NCBI RefSeq assembly: GCF_004923255.1
Contig: NZ_QYRT01000014.1
Span: forward strand, 1 to 64,000
Source of the DNA: Subtercola vilae
GTDB lineage: Bacteria > Actinomycetota > Actinomycetes > Actinomycetales > Microbacteriaceae
DNA: 64,000 nucleotides
Reading direction: 5' to 3'
Of this stretch, positions 23,849 through 32,466 are shown piece after piece. The notes beneath the pieces were generated by a model, which saw nothing but the letters and a program-made list of their open reading frames with translations, had not been told where the DNA came from and made no database searches. The first letter of the stretch is position 1; each line of letters begins with the position of its first letter. The position numbers were made by a program, and so were the translations under genes.

Positions 23849-23910
23849 GGGTTGACCAATCGTGCGTGGCGAAAGCCGTGCTGCGAGGAAGCCGCCTTAC
23901 CCTGTTAGGT

Positions 23911-24963
23911 ATGGCCAGATCCTCTCTCACTCTAGCCGCGCTCGCCACTGCCGCCGTCGCTGGGCTCGACGTTGTTTCGACCACGCCGCTCAGCACAGGC
24001 CAGTCGGGCCGGTTCGACTCGGCGCTGCTCACCGTGCGCGGGGGTGACCAACTGGTCATCCGTGTTCCCGTCTCTCAGGAGGCCGAAACCGAGCAGTCGG
24101 GCGACCTCGTCGCGTTGCGCGCACTCACCGCCGGTTCCCGTGGGCGGTTGCCCTTTCAGGCCCCCGATTTTCGGGGCCAGGCACCCATCGGCGAGACCCG
24201 CGGCATGGTGTACGACTACATCCCTGGCTTCCAGGCGAACCTCGAAAGCCTCGACGCGAGCGTCGAACTGGCCGAATCGTTCGGGCGCGCGATCGCCGCC
24301 GTGCACTCGCTGCCCACCTCTGTGGTCACCGATGCCGGCCTGCCGGTCTTCAGCGCCACAGAGTCTGCACGGGCGGCCCGCACGGCGAAAGACCGCGCTG
24401 CGGCGACGGGCCGGGTGCCCACCGAGCTTCTGACGCGCTGGTCTGTCGCGCTCGAAGACAGCGCGCTGTGGCAGTTCCAGCCCACCGTCATCCACGGTTC
24501 GCTCGGCCCCGAATCGTTCCTGGTTGCGGGCGACCGCGTCACGGGCATCCTCGACTGGTCGAACTTCAAGGTGGGCGACCCCGCGAGCGACCTGTACTGG
24601 CTCAGCTCGGTATCGCGCGAAGAGTCGGCCACCCGGGTGTTCTCGGGCTACAACGTTGCCCGCTCGGGCCCGGTCGACCGGCAGCTGCGCAAGCGCGCGC
24701 GCCTCTACGCCGAACTCGAGATCGCAAAGTGGCTGGTGCACGGCTCCGAGCGGCGCGACGCCTCAATCGTTGACGACGCTGTGGGTATGCTGACGGCCCT
24801 CGCAAGCACGGCACAGGCCGACATTGTGAATCCGCTCTCGAGTGACACCGGGCGAGTGCTTGCGGTCGACGAAGTCGAGCAGATGCTCACGCAGACCCCT
24901 CGGTCAGACCCGATCGCCGCTCGTGACCACGCGAACGCGTCACGTATCTCCGACGACGACTGA
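23911..24963 (+). CDS. Kinase-fold (APH/macrolide phosphotransferase-like) protein, probably catalytically altered
   Basis: A 350-residue protein with the aminoglycoside/macrolide phosphotransferase fold. N-lobe: LVIRVPVSQEAETEQSGDLVALRAL. Hinge: YDYIPGF. C-lobe: VIHGSLGPESFLV, then TGILDWSNFKVGDPASDLYWL. In active members the catalytic loop reads HGD(x)5N; here it is His195-Gly196-Ser197...Ser202, so both the catalytic Asp and the metal-binding Asn are replaced by Ser. The DFG-equivalent Asp215 is kept. It may be a nucleotide-binding pseudokinase or use unusual chemistry. ATG 23911 follows TTAGGT; the frame is open further upstream but without a family match. It is divergent from nudC and convergent with the AdnB-like gene. 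Confidence 0.8.
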   Translation: MARSSLTLAALATAAVAGLDVVSTTPLSTGQSGRFDSALLTVRGGDQLVIRVPVSQEAETEQSGDLVALRALTAGSRGRLPFQAPDFRGQAPIGETRGMVYDYIPGFQANLESLDASVELAESFGRAIAAVHSLPTSVVTDAGLPVFSATESARAARTAKDRAAATGRVPTELLTRWSVALEDSALWQFQPTVIHGSLGPESFLVAGDRVTGILDWSNFKVGDPASDLYWLSSVSREESATRVFSGYNVARSGPVDRQLRKRARLYAELEIAKWLVHGSERRDASIVDDAVGMLTALASTAQADIVNPLSSDTGRVLAVDEVEQMLTQTPRSDPIAARDHANASRISDDD

Positions 24964-24971
24964 GTTCCTAC

Positions 24972-25040
24972 CGCTCACGCTGCCACTGCTCACGCTCACG
25001 CTGCCACTGCTCACGCTCACGCTCACGGTCCCATTGCTCA
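24972..25040. repeat. 21-bp tandem repeat, two exact copies plus a degenerate third
   Basis: Two identical 21-bp units (24972-24992 and 24993-25013; unit CGCTCACGCTGCCACTGCTC plus A) are followed by a diverged copy with a 6-bp insertion (25014-25040). The array fills the 80-bp gap between convergent stop codons of the kinase-like and AdnB-like genes. Confidence 0.9.
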
Positions 25041-25043
25041 TGC

Positions 25044-28000
25044 TCAGCTGCGGGCGACCCGCTGCCACAGCGTGAGCAGTTCGTCTTCGGAGTACACCCG
25101 AACGGGCGCGATCACCTCGTCGACGGCCACGAAGTAGAACACCGCGTCGATGAGGTCGGGGTCGATGCCCTTCCACCGCGCATACGCCAGACGGTAGAGC
25201 GCGAGCTGCAACTGCTTCACCTCGAGATCGTCGGCGTCGGCCGGGGCGCGCCCGGTCTTCCAGTCGACGATCTGGTACCGCCCGCCGCGCTCGAACACCG
25301 CGTCGATCTTGCACACCACGATGTTCTCGCCGAGCACGAGGTGAATTTCGACCTCCACCTCGGTGGGCGCGAGCCCGGCCCACTCCGAAGCCTCGAAGGT
25401 CGCACGCAGCTGGTCAAGGGCTGCCTCTTCGACGGCGTCGCCCGACTCGAGACCACCATCGAGATCGAAGTCGAGTTCACCGACCGCCGCGTCGAGCTGC
25501 TCAGAACCACCGATGATGCCGTACCGGTTCTCGACCCACGAGTGAAACCGGGTTCCGAGCCGCGTCTGGCGATAAGGGCGCTCGGGCATCGGGCGCCGAA
25601 GGCTCCGCAGCACGGCATCGGGGTCGGTCACATAGTCTTTGAACCGCGACGCGGCGACGCGGGTGGGAATGACGAGCGACTCGCCCGCGAGCGACGCCGC
25701 ACGCTCGGCCAGGAGAAGGCTGATGGTGTGCGACCACTCCGTTTCTGCGGCGGCATCGGCGTCGAGCACCGCCTCGGCGGCGGCCGTCACGGCCGGGCGC
25801 CTCGAACCCAGCGCATCGAGCGGCCAGGGCACGAGCAGCTGCGACTGCGGCAGCGGATTCTCTTCACTCTCGGGGGCCTCGGGCAGGGCATCCGGAGCCA
25901 GCAGGCCGTGCTCGGCGAGCTCTCGCAGAAACAGGCCCGGCGCGCGCGGTTTCAGCTGGGCCGACCAGAACGAGCCGCTCAGCAGCAGGCTGTCGCGGGC
26001 ACGGGTGACGGCCACATAGACCAAGCGGCGCTGTTCTTCTGCGTAACGGTCGACGATGTCGCCGCAGTAGACCTCTTTGGCCTTGGCGAATTCGGCCTGC
26101 GTGCTCGACGTGCGCCACGGCAGCACGGGTAGCTCTGAGGCGTCGCCCCGAAACTCGTAGGGCAGCTCGCCGAACGCCAGCCAGCCCTGCTTGCTCTGCG
26201 GCTTTCCGGGCAGCTCGTCTTCGACCATGCGAGGAACGCCCACGATGTCCCACTCGAGGCCCTTCGAGCCATGGATGGTCAGAATCTGAACCGTTCCCGG
26301 CTCTGGCTCGTCAGAGCGGGGGCTGAGCTTGTCGCGCTTCTCGGCCTCGGTCAGCCACGACAGAAAGGTGCCGAGGCCGGCGGTGGAGTCGGCGGCGAGA
26401 AACGAGCTGATCTGCTCGGAGAAAGCGTCAAGGCTCGCCTGGCCCAGATACGAGCGCTCGTTCGCAGCCACCTCGATGTCGAGCAGCAGTTGCTGCTTGA
26501 CGAGGTTCACGAGGTCGAGCAGGTCAAGGCCCGTGCGTGTGCGGAGAAAGGCCAACTGCCTGCCGGCGAGGCGCAGGCGCTCGAGCCCCACCTCGGTGAA
26601 GCCGACGAGCGCACGATGACCATCGCGGGCCTCGCTCACGAAGTCGAGCGCATCGACCAGCGAGCGACCCTCGTCGGGCACCACCGAGCTGCGCAGCCGC
26701 TGCTTCACCTCGTCTTCGAGCTTCGCGAAGTGGTGGTCGCGCTCGGCGAGCCACGAGCCCACCCGGCTGAGGGCCTGGATGTCGCGGAGCCCCACCCGCC
26801 ACCGGGCTCCGGTGAGCAGGCGCACCAACTCAGACTCGGCCGTGGGGTAGTAGATGACTCGCAGCGCCGAGACGAGGTCGGCCACGGCGGGCTCTTCGAG
26901 CAGCCCTCCGAGACCGAGCACGTGAAAGGGCACACCCTGCTCGGTGAAGGCGGTGGTGAAGGCGTCGATCTTCTTGATCGAACGGCAGAGCAGCGCCGCA
27001 GACTTCTGGCCGCCCTTCGAAGTCTTCTCGGCCAGCTTCTGCTTGAACCACGAGGCCACCTCGCGCGCTTCGTCGTTCACAGTCTCGCCGTACAGCGCGT
27101 CGAGTGTGCCGCGACCGGCATCTTGGCGGGGCTCGAGCCGGTGCACTTCGACGGGCGACGCCGCGCTGAGCGGGGCGACCAGGGTGTTGGCGGCATCGAG
27201 CACCCGTAGCGGGTTTCGCCAACTGGTCGACAGAGCAAACGCGAGCGCCCCATCGGGGTAGCCCGTGAAATCGGCGGCGAACGTGCCGAGGTTGGCCGCG
27301 CTGGCACCACGCCAGCCGTAGATCGACTGGTGCGGGTCACCCACCGCCATCACGGGCATGGCGGCGAACAGCGTCGACAGCAGGCGTGTCTGCACGACGC
27401 TCGTGTCTTGGTATTCGTCGAGCAGCACCACGCGGTACCGCTCTCGATACTCGGTGACCACGCGCGGCACTCGCTCGGTGATGGCCAGCGCGAGCGCGAC
27501 CTGGTCGGAGTACTCCACGAACCCGCGGCGAACCTTCTCGAGCGCGTACTGGTCGGCGAGGTCGGCGAGCACGGGCAGCCCGCTCACGGTTCGAAGGGCA
27601 TCCCGAAGCGACGCATTCACGTTCGTGACCCTGGTCGAACCGGTGGGCAGGTCGGCCAGCTGAGCGAATTCGACGGCCATGGCGCGCACGTCGGCCGAAT
27701 CGACGACGTTCTCGCTGAGCGCGCGACTGAGTGACAGCACGGCGCTGGTGAGCGAATCGATGGGTTTGTCGAGATGCACGAGCCGGTCATCCGTGCTGTT
27801 GGTCACGATGCGACGGGCGAGCTGCCACGCCGACGCCTCACTCAGAATGCTCGAATCGCCCTCACGCCCGATAAGCAGGGCGTTGTCGCGAAAGATGCTG
27901 TTCGCGAACGAGTTGTAGGTGGCGACCGCGGGTGCGTCGAACGGATCGAAGTCGACGTCAGCGATTCCGGATGCTGCGAGCTGGTCGATGCGCGATCGAA

Positions 28001-28310
28001 TACGTACCGCGAGCTCGCCCGCGGCCTTGCGGGTGAAGGTCAGCCCGAGAACCTCCGAGATACCCACGAACCCGTTGGCGAGCAGCCAGACGACACGGTT
28101 CGCCATGGTCTCGGTCTTGCCGCTGCCGGCCCCGGCGATCACAATGCTGGGTTCGAGCGGCGCCTCGATGACGGCCTGCTGCTGGGCCGTGGGCGGCGGC
28201 AGTTCGAGTGCGTGCGCAATGTCGAGCGCGCTGAGGGCGGGCCGGGGCCCGGGCCGGGAAGTGGTGGTTGGCGCGTCGATGTCGGGGCTCATTCTGTCGG
28301 GAGCGTTCAC
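25044..28310 (-). CDS. adnB: AdnB-like UvrD/RecB-type helicase-nuclease subunit
   Basis: A 1088-residue helicase-nuclease subunit for resection of double-strand breaks. It has a complete SF1 motor: IVIAGAGSGKTETMAN (about 55-70), VVLLDEYQDTSVVQ, VGDPHQSIYGWRGA, LTIHGSKGLEWDIV and LVYVAVTRARDSLLLS. The C-terminus is a PD-(D/E)XK nuclease with YQIVDWKTGRAP (about 1014-1025) and a following QLALYRLAY helix. The fully conserved DEYQD motor motif marks it as the lead motor, i.e. the AdnB-like partner. Its start overlaps the stop of the AdnA-like gene by 4 bp. The pair likely forms the heterodimeric actinobacterial counterpart of RecBCD/AddAB. Confidence 0.9.
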   Translation of the reverse strand: MNAPDRMSPDIDAPTTTSRPGPRPALSALDIAHALELPPPTAQQQAVIEAPLEPSIVIAGAGSGKTETMANRVVWLLANGFVGISEVLGLTFTRKAAGELAVRIRSRIDQLAASGIADVDFDPFDAPAVATYNSFANSIFRDNALLIGREGDSSILSEASAWQLARRIVTNSTDDRLVHLDKPIDSLTSAVLSLSRALSENVVDSADVRAMAVEFAQLADLPTGSTRVTNVNASLRDALRTVSGLPVLADLADQYALEKVRRGFVEYSDQVALALAITERVPRVVTEYRERYRVVLLDEYQDTSVVQTRLLSTLFAAMPVMAVGDPHQSIYGWRGASAANLGTFAADFTGYPDGALAFALSTSWRNPLRVLDAANTLVAPLSAASPVEVHRLEPRQDAGRGTLDALYGETVNDEAREVASWFKQKLAEKTSKGGQKSAALLCRSIKKIDAFTTAFTEQGVPFHVLGLGGLLEEPAVADLVSALRVIYYPTAESELVRLLTGARWRVGLRDIQALSRVGSWLAERDHHFAKLEDEVKQRLRSSVVPDEGRSLVDALDFVSEARDGHRALVGFTEVGLERLRLAGRQLAFLRTRTGLDLLDLVNLVKQQLLLDIEVAANERSYLGQASLDAFSEQISSFLAADSTAGLGTFLSWLTEAEKRDKLSPRSDEPEPGTVQILTIHGSKGLEWDIVGVPRMVEDELPGKPQSKQGWLAFGELPYEFRGDASELPVLPWRTSSTQAEFAKAKEVYCGDIVDRYAEEQRRLVYVAVTRARDSLLLSGSFWSAQLKPRAPGLFLRELAEHGLLAPDALPEAPESEENPLPQSQLLVPWPLDALGSRRPAVTAAAEAVLDADAAAETEWSHTISLLLAERAASLAGESLVIPTRVAASRFKDYVTDPDAVLRSLRRPMPERPYRQTRLGTRFHSWVENRYGIIGGSEQLDAAVGELDFDLDGGLESGDAVEEAALDQLRATFEASEWAGLAPTEVEVEIHLVLGENIVVCKIDAVFERGGRYQIVDWKTGRAPADADDLEVKQLQLALYRLAYARWKGIDPDLIDAVFYFVAVDEVIAPVRVYSEDELLTLWQRVARS

Positions 28311-31300
28311 GCGGAGACCGCCTTCACAAGGTGGATGCGGTAGGCATAGCTGCCATGCGGGTCTCGTTCGTCGAGGCCCTCGCGGCCGGGAAACTCGGTG
28401 CCGGCCATGCCAACAGCGCCGGCCGTGATGCGCGTGCGAAAGAACTCGGCCGCTTCATCGTCGAGCGGGGCCTGCACAAGCAGCTTGTAGAGCACCTTGT
28501 TCGCACCGGCTCCCGAACTCAGAGCCACATAGAGCAGTACTGCTCCCCCGTTCTTGACCGGTTCGGCCACCCCGGCCACCGCGGTGACTTCAGTGGTGTG
28601 AGCGGTGTCAGTGGTATCAGCCGTGTCAGTGGTATCAGTGGTATCAGTGGTATCAGCCGTGTCAGCCGGGCGCTTCACACCGACGGCACCCGCCAGCAGG
28701 GCGAGCTGGTAGCTGCCGAGCTGGGCGTGCTCAACCACAGCAGGCCCGGTCGGTGCGTATGCGCCCGTCTTCAGGTCGACCACCGTGACGCGGCCGTCGG
28801 GCCAGCGCTCGAGCCGGTCGATCGTTCCGCGGAGGCGCGCTCGACCCACATCGAGCGTGAAGCTGTCTTCGCCGCCGAGCAGTTCGCCGCCCAGCCGCTC
28901 GAACTCCACCAGATACTGCGAGAGCCCTTCAACCCGGCGCACCGTGCGCAGGCGCTCGCGCTCCGCGAGCCAGGCCGACTCGAAGTCAAGTTCGCCCCAG
29001 CGTTCGTCGAGTTCGCTCCACAGCCCCGTCACACTGAGGTCGGGGTCGGGGCGCGCGGTCACCTCTTCCATGACGGAGTGCAGCAGCGTACCGATGCCGG
29101 CCGCGAGCCCCAGCGTGCCGCCAGACACCTTGTCGATGAACCACGCCAGCGGCGACTTCTCGAAGGTCTCGAGCTTCGACGGCGACACGTCGACCATGGC
29201 GTCGGGGTCGCCTTCGAGGTCGACCAGGGGTTCGGTGGTCGACGGTTCGAGCGTGCCGTACCAGGTCTCCGGATGCGCGGCCGGCACCCCCTCGACCGCC
29301 AGCAGTGCGAGCGCCGACGCAGCACCGGGGTCGCCCGTCTCGACGAGCCTGCGGCGCAGCACCCCCACCAGTCCACGCAGCGACAGCGGATGCCCCGCCA
29401 CCCATCGTGCGCGCCCCGACCGCTCGACCGCGGCCGCCACGGGCGCAGTCACCGGCGGCACAGGCACCGGTGCCAGCCGCACGAACGGCGAGGGCTGTTC
29501 GTCGTCGTTCGCCACGGTGCTCAGCACGGTCTGCGTGCGGGCGCGCGAGACGGCGAGCGCGAACATCCGCAGCTCGTCGCCCATGACTTCGGCACGTTCG
29601 TCGACGTCGGCCACGGGGCGAGCCGCGACGACCGCACTCAGTCGGTCGGGGTGCAGCAGCGATCCGCGCAGGCGCAGGTTCGGCCACACCGACTCCTGCA
29701 GCCCCGCCACCACCACGACCTCGAATTCGGTGCCGATCACGCCGTTCGGCGTCGAGATGACCACCGCGTCGCTCACCGACCGCGGTGAGAGAGAGTCTTC
29801 GGGCACCTCAGACTCGAGGAGGTCGACGAGAAACTCGGTGGCCGGCCGGTTCGGGTACCGCTCGACATACCGTTTGGCCGAGGTGAACACGCCCAGCACG
29901 CCGTCGAGGTTGCGGTTCGCTTCGTCAGCGAGGATGCCCGAGCCCTTCGACTGCGCCAGCCACTGTTCGGGCAGGCCGCTGCCATTCCAGAGCTGCCACA
30001 GCAGTTCTTCGATGGTCGCCCCGCCCGCGTGCAGGGCGCGCACCGCCGCCAGGTTGTCGGCGAATCGCCCCACGCGCCGTGCCGGTGCCGAATCGATGGT
30101 CACGAGCCTCCCCGGCCCTTCGAGTGCGTCGGTGAGCAGCGCGTCGGCCGTGCGATTGCCGTCGCCGGCCAGTTCTTCTTGGCGAAGAGACAATCGCAAC
30201 CGCCGAAGCGACACCGCGTCGAGCCCGCCGAACGGGCCGAGCAGCAGCTCGCGCGTGACGCTGTCGTCGAGAGAGCGCACCCCGATGGCCACCGCGATGG
30301 CCACGGCAAGGTGTCGGGCGGCATAGTCGTCGCGGAGCGCCCGGCCGCCCGTGAGTGTCTTCGTCGGAACCTCGGCCAGCGCCAACCCTCTCGCCAGCGA
30401 CGAGATGAGCGCGCCCGAGCGCACCACGACGGCCAACTCGCGCCACGGCACTCCCCGCAACAGGTGGTGCTCGCGCAGCACCTGGGCAATGGCTGCCACT
30501 TCTGCCGCTGGCGTCGCCACCTGCAGCACCCGCACCTCGTCGACCGTCTCAGCCGCAGCCGCAGTCGCAGCCCCGGTCGCAGCCGCAGTCGCGGTCGCAG
30601 TCGCAATCTCAACCTCGGTCGCCGCCGTAGCCTCAGTCGCAGTCAGTGCCGCCACCGTCGCGCCAGCTGTGGCCGCGGCCGGATGCACGTGCGCCGCCGG
30701 CACGGGCCGGGGAGGCAGCACCGACCGCGCCGCGCGCTGCCGCCCCGCCGCGGCCGCGCCGACACGACCGGTCGTGCGATCGACGAGGCCCCGGATGCCC
30801 GGCCCGTGCCGGTACACGTTCTCGAGGTACAGCGGCTCGCCCACGGGCACCGCGAGCACCGAGCCGAGGCGCCCGAGCGCGTCTTTCTCGCCACCGCGAA
30901 AGCTCGTGGTGGCAACATCGGGATCGCCGAACGCAACGATCGCGACCCCTCGGCGGGCCAGCGTGGAGATGAAGTTCACCGCACCGCTCGACAGTTCGTG
31001 AAAGTCGTCGACGATGACGAGTTTCACCGCACCGAGCACCTCGGCACCGCCCCGCACGAGCACGAGCCGCGCCTCGGCGATGAGTTCTGCCGAATCGAGT
31101 GAGGCGTCGCGAAAGCTGGCGACGACCTGCTGGTACTCGTGTGCGAACTGGCCCGCGGCCACCCACTCGGGCACACCGTGGTGCCGGCCGAGCTCGGCGA
31201 GCGCCTCGGGTGAGACCCCGTCTTCGGTGGCACGCATCAACAGTTCGCGAAGCTCGGTTCGGAAGCCGCGGAGCACCCTCACGTCTGCGGTAAGGGGGTC

Positions 31301-31759
31301 GGGCCACGACGGCCCGCCGCCGTCGGCCAGGTGACCGTCGAGAAGTTCGGCGATGATGCGGTCTTGCTCGGCGCCCGTCAGCAGGGTGGGAGGCTCGGCG
31401 CCGGCCGCAGCCGCGGCGCCCTGCACGATGTGGAACGCCAGTGAGTTCACCGTGCGGGCAAGCGGCCCGTTGGTGGGCACGCCCAGGCGCAGCGCCAGCC
31501 GGTCGCGCAACTGGGTGGCCGCCTGCCGAGTGGCCGTGAGCACCATCAGTTCGCCCGGCGCATACCCGCGCACGAGCACCCGTTCGGCCACGAGCTCGAC
31601 CAGCGTGCACGTCTTGCCCGACCCCGGTGCCCCGATCACCGCCACGCTCTCACCCTCGGGAACCCCCAGAACGGCGCGCTGAGATGCATCGAGCGCAGCA
31701 TCGTGGCTGGCATCGAGCGCGCGGTCAGGGCCTGCGGCGGAGGCGGGAGTCGAAGTCAC
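28307..31759 (-). CDS. adnA: AdnA-like helicase-nuclease subunit
   Basis: A 1150-residue partner of the AdnB-like protein. The P-loop GAPGSGKTCTLVEL (about 41-54) is present, but motif II reads VIVDDFHEL instead of the usual DEXQD, as expected for the accessory AdnA motor. The C-terminal nuclease motif VTVVDLKTGAY is near residue 995, with QLGSYQLALLAG after it. Two low-complexity insertions stand out: an Ala/Thr-rich segment (about 350-410, encoded by GTCGCA-like hexamers near 30540-30700) and a Thr-Asp-Thr/Ala-Asp-Thr repeat inside the nuclease domain (about 1033-1056). The gene is first in the adnAB operon and divergent from DUF3107. Confidence 0.9.
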   Translation of the reverse strand: MTSTPASAAGPDRALDASHDAALDASQRAVLGVPEGESVAVIGAPGSGKTCTLVELVAERVLVRGYAPGELMVLTATRQAATQLRDRLALRLGVPTNGPLARTVNSLAFHIVQGAAAAAGAEPPTLLTGAEQDRIIAELLDGHLADGGGPSWPDPLTADVRVLRGFRTELRELLMRATEDGVSPEALAELGRHHGVPEWVAAGQFAHEYQQVVASFRDASLDSAELIAEARLVLVRGGAEVLGAVKLVIVDDFHELSSGAVNFISTLARRGVAIVAFGDPDVATTSFRGGEKDALGRLGSVLAVPVGEPLYLENVYRHGPGIRGLVDRTTGRVGAAAAGRQRAARSVLPPRPVPAAHVHPAAATAGATVAALTATEATAATEVEIATATATAAATGAATAAAAETVDEVRVLQVATPAAEVAAIAQVLREHHLLRGVPWRELAVVVRSGALISSLARGLALAEVPTKTLTGGRALRDDYAARHLAVAIAVAIGVRSLDDSVTRELLLGPFGGLDAVSLRRLRLSLRQEELAGDGNRTADALLTDALEGPGRLVTIDSAPARRVGRFADNLAAVRALHAGGATIEELLWQLWNGSGLPEQWLAQSKGSGILADEANRNLDGVLGVFTSAKRYVERYPNRPATEFLVDLLESEVPEDSLSPRSVSDAVVISTPNGVIGTEFEVVVVAGLQESVWPNLRLRGSLLHPDRLSAVVAARPVADVDERAEVMGDELRMFALAVSRARTQTVLSTVANDDEQPSPFVRLAPVPVPPVTAPVAAAVERSGRARWVAGHPLSLRGLVGVLRRRLVETGDPGAASALALLAVEGVPAAHPETWYGTLEPSTTEPLVDLEGDPDAMVDVSPSKLETFEKSPLAWFIDKVSGGTLGLAAGIGTLLHSVMEEVTARPDPDLSVTGLWSELDERWGELDFESAWLAERERLRTVRRVEGLSQYLVEFERLGGELLGGEDSFTLDVGRARLRGTIDRLERWPDGRVTVVDLKTGAYAPTGPAVVEHAQLGSYQLALLAGAVGVKRPADTADTTDTTDTTDTADTTDTAHTTEVTAVAGVAEPVKNGGAVLLYVALSSGAGANKVLYKLLVQAPLDDEAAEFFRTRITAGAVGMAGTEFPGREGLDERDPHGSYAYRIHLVKAVSA
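28592..28663. repeat. In-frame 9-bp minisatellite inside the AdnA-like nuclease domain
   Basis: Eight consecutive 9-bp units related to AGTGGTATC / AGCCGTGTC. On the minus strand they encode repeats of three residues (TDT, ADT, AHT). Because the unit is a multiple of three, copy-number change would keep the reading frame. Confidence 0.9.
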
Positions 31760-31913
31760 GAGGCAACGCTAGCGCGAGCCCCCGACACCCGGGTGTGTTC
31801 GCTCTCGGCGAGGGGCAAACGGCTCGAACGGGCTCTGCCGGGCATCCGGGCTGCCGTAATCTGGGGGTGTGGCAGAAGTTCAGCCCAACGCACAAATTCG
31901 AAAGGCACACCTG

Positions 31914-32138
31914 GTGGAAATCCGTATCGGCATTGCACAATCTCCTCGCGAACTCAGCTTCGAGACCAACCAGTCAGCAGAAGACATCGAGAAGACGGTT
32001 TCAGACGCCCTCGCCACCGGCACCGGCCACCTGTCGCTGAAAGACAACAAGGGCAAGCTCTACCTCGTTCCTGTTGCGAACCTGAGCTACGTCGAGATCG
32101 GCACCGAAGAGTCACGCCGCATCGGTTTCGTCGGCTAA
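31914..32138 (+). CDS. DUF3107 small conserved actinobacterial protein
   Basis: A 74-residue protein beginning VEIRIGIAQSPRELSFETNQS, the diagnostic DUF3107 start, followed by IEKTVSDALATGTGHLSLKD and a C-terminal ANLSYVEIGTEESRRIGFVG. The function is unknown. GTG 31914 with AAAGG upstream gives the usual family length; the frame is open 45 bp further to GTG 31869, but the extra 15 residues match nothing. It is divergent from adnA and followed by a membrane-protein gene 9 bp later. Confidence 0.9.
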   Translation: MEIRIGIAQSPRELSFETNQSAEDIEKTVSDALATGTGHLSLKDNKGKLYLVPVANLSYVEIGTEESRRIGFVG

Positions 32139-32147
32139 CCTACGAGC

Positions 32148-32453
32148 ATGGAACTGCTCTTCATCGTCTTGGGTGGCGTTATTCTGGGCGCCCTGGCGCG
32201 GTACATCTTTCCGCTGCGCGACACCCACGGTTCGGTGCTGATGCCCGCTCTCGGCGCCGTCGTGGCTGCCGTGCTGTGGGAGGCACTGACCTGGCTCGGC
32301 CTCCGCTACGACGGCGGCTGGATCTGGGTCATCTCCCTCGTACTGACCGGTCTCGTCGTGGGCATCACCGATGTGGTGCTCGGTCGTCGCCGCCAGGCGA
32401 GAGACCGCGCAGAGCTCTCGTCGCTGCTCTCGGGCAAAGCCCGCGTCGCCTGA
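32148..32453 (+). CDS. Small integral membrane protein of unknown function
   Basis: A 101-residue protein with three hydrophobic helices (about 2-18, 29-49 and 58-78) and a charged C-terminus RRRQARDRAELSSLL. The GGVILGALARYIFP start recalls the GlsB/YeaQ/YmgE family of small stress-associated membrane proteins, but the match is weak. It lies 9 bp after DUF3107 and 13 bp before kynureninase, so all three are probably cotranscribed. Confidence 0.65.
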   Translation: MELLFIVLGGVILGALARYIFPLRDTHGSVLMPALGAVVAAVLWEALTWLGLRYDGGWIWVISLVLTGLVVGITDVVLGRRRQARDRAELSSLLSGKARVA

Positions 32454-32466
32454 GCCGCGACGAACG

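Noticed and set aside
23911-24963. Macrolide or aminoglycoside resistance gene
   Set aside because: The catalytic Asp and metal-binding Asn are both replaced, and the genomic setting is a conserved repair block rather than a resistance locus.
28268-29788. 506-codon plus-strand frame opposite the AdnA-like gene
   Set aside because: Antisense shadow; the low-complexity VSGISG run is simply the reverse reading of the 9-bp minisatellite.
31869-31913. Longer DUF3107 reading frame
   Set aside because: The family is about 74 residues beginning at VEIRIGIAQ, and the ribosome site fits GTG 31914.
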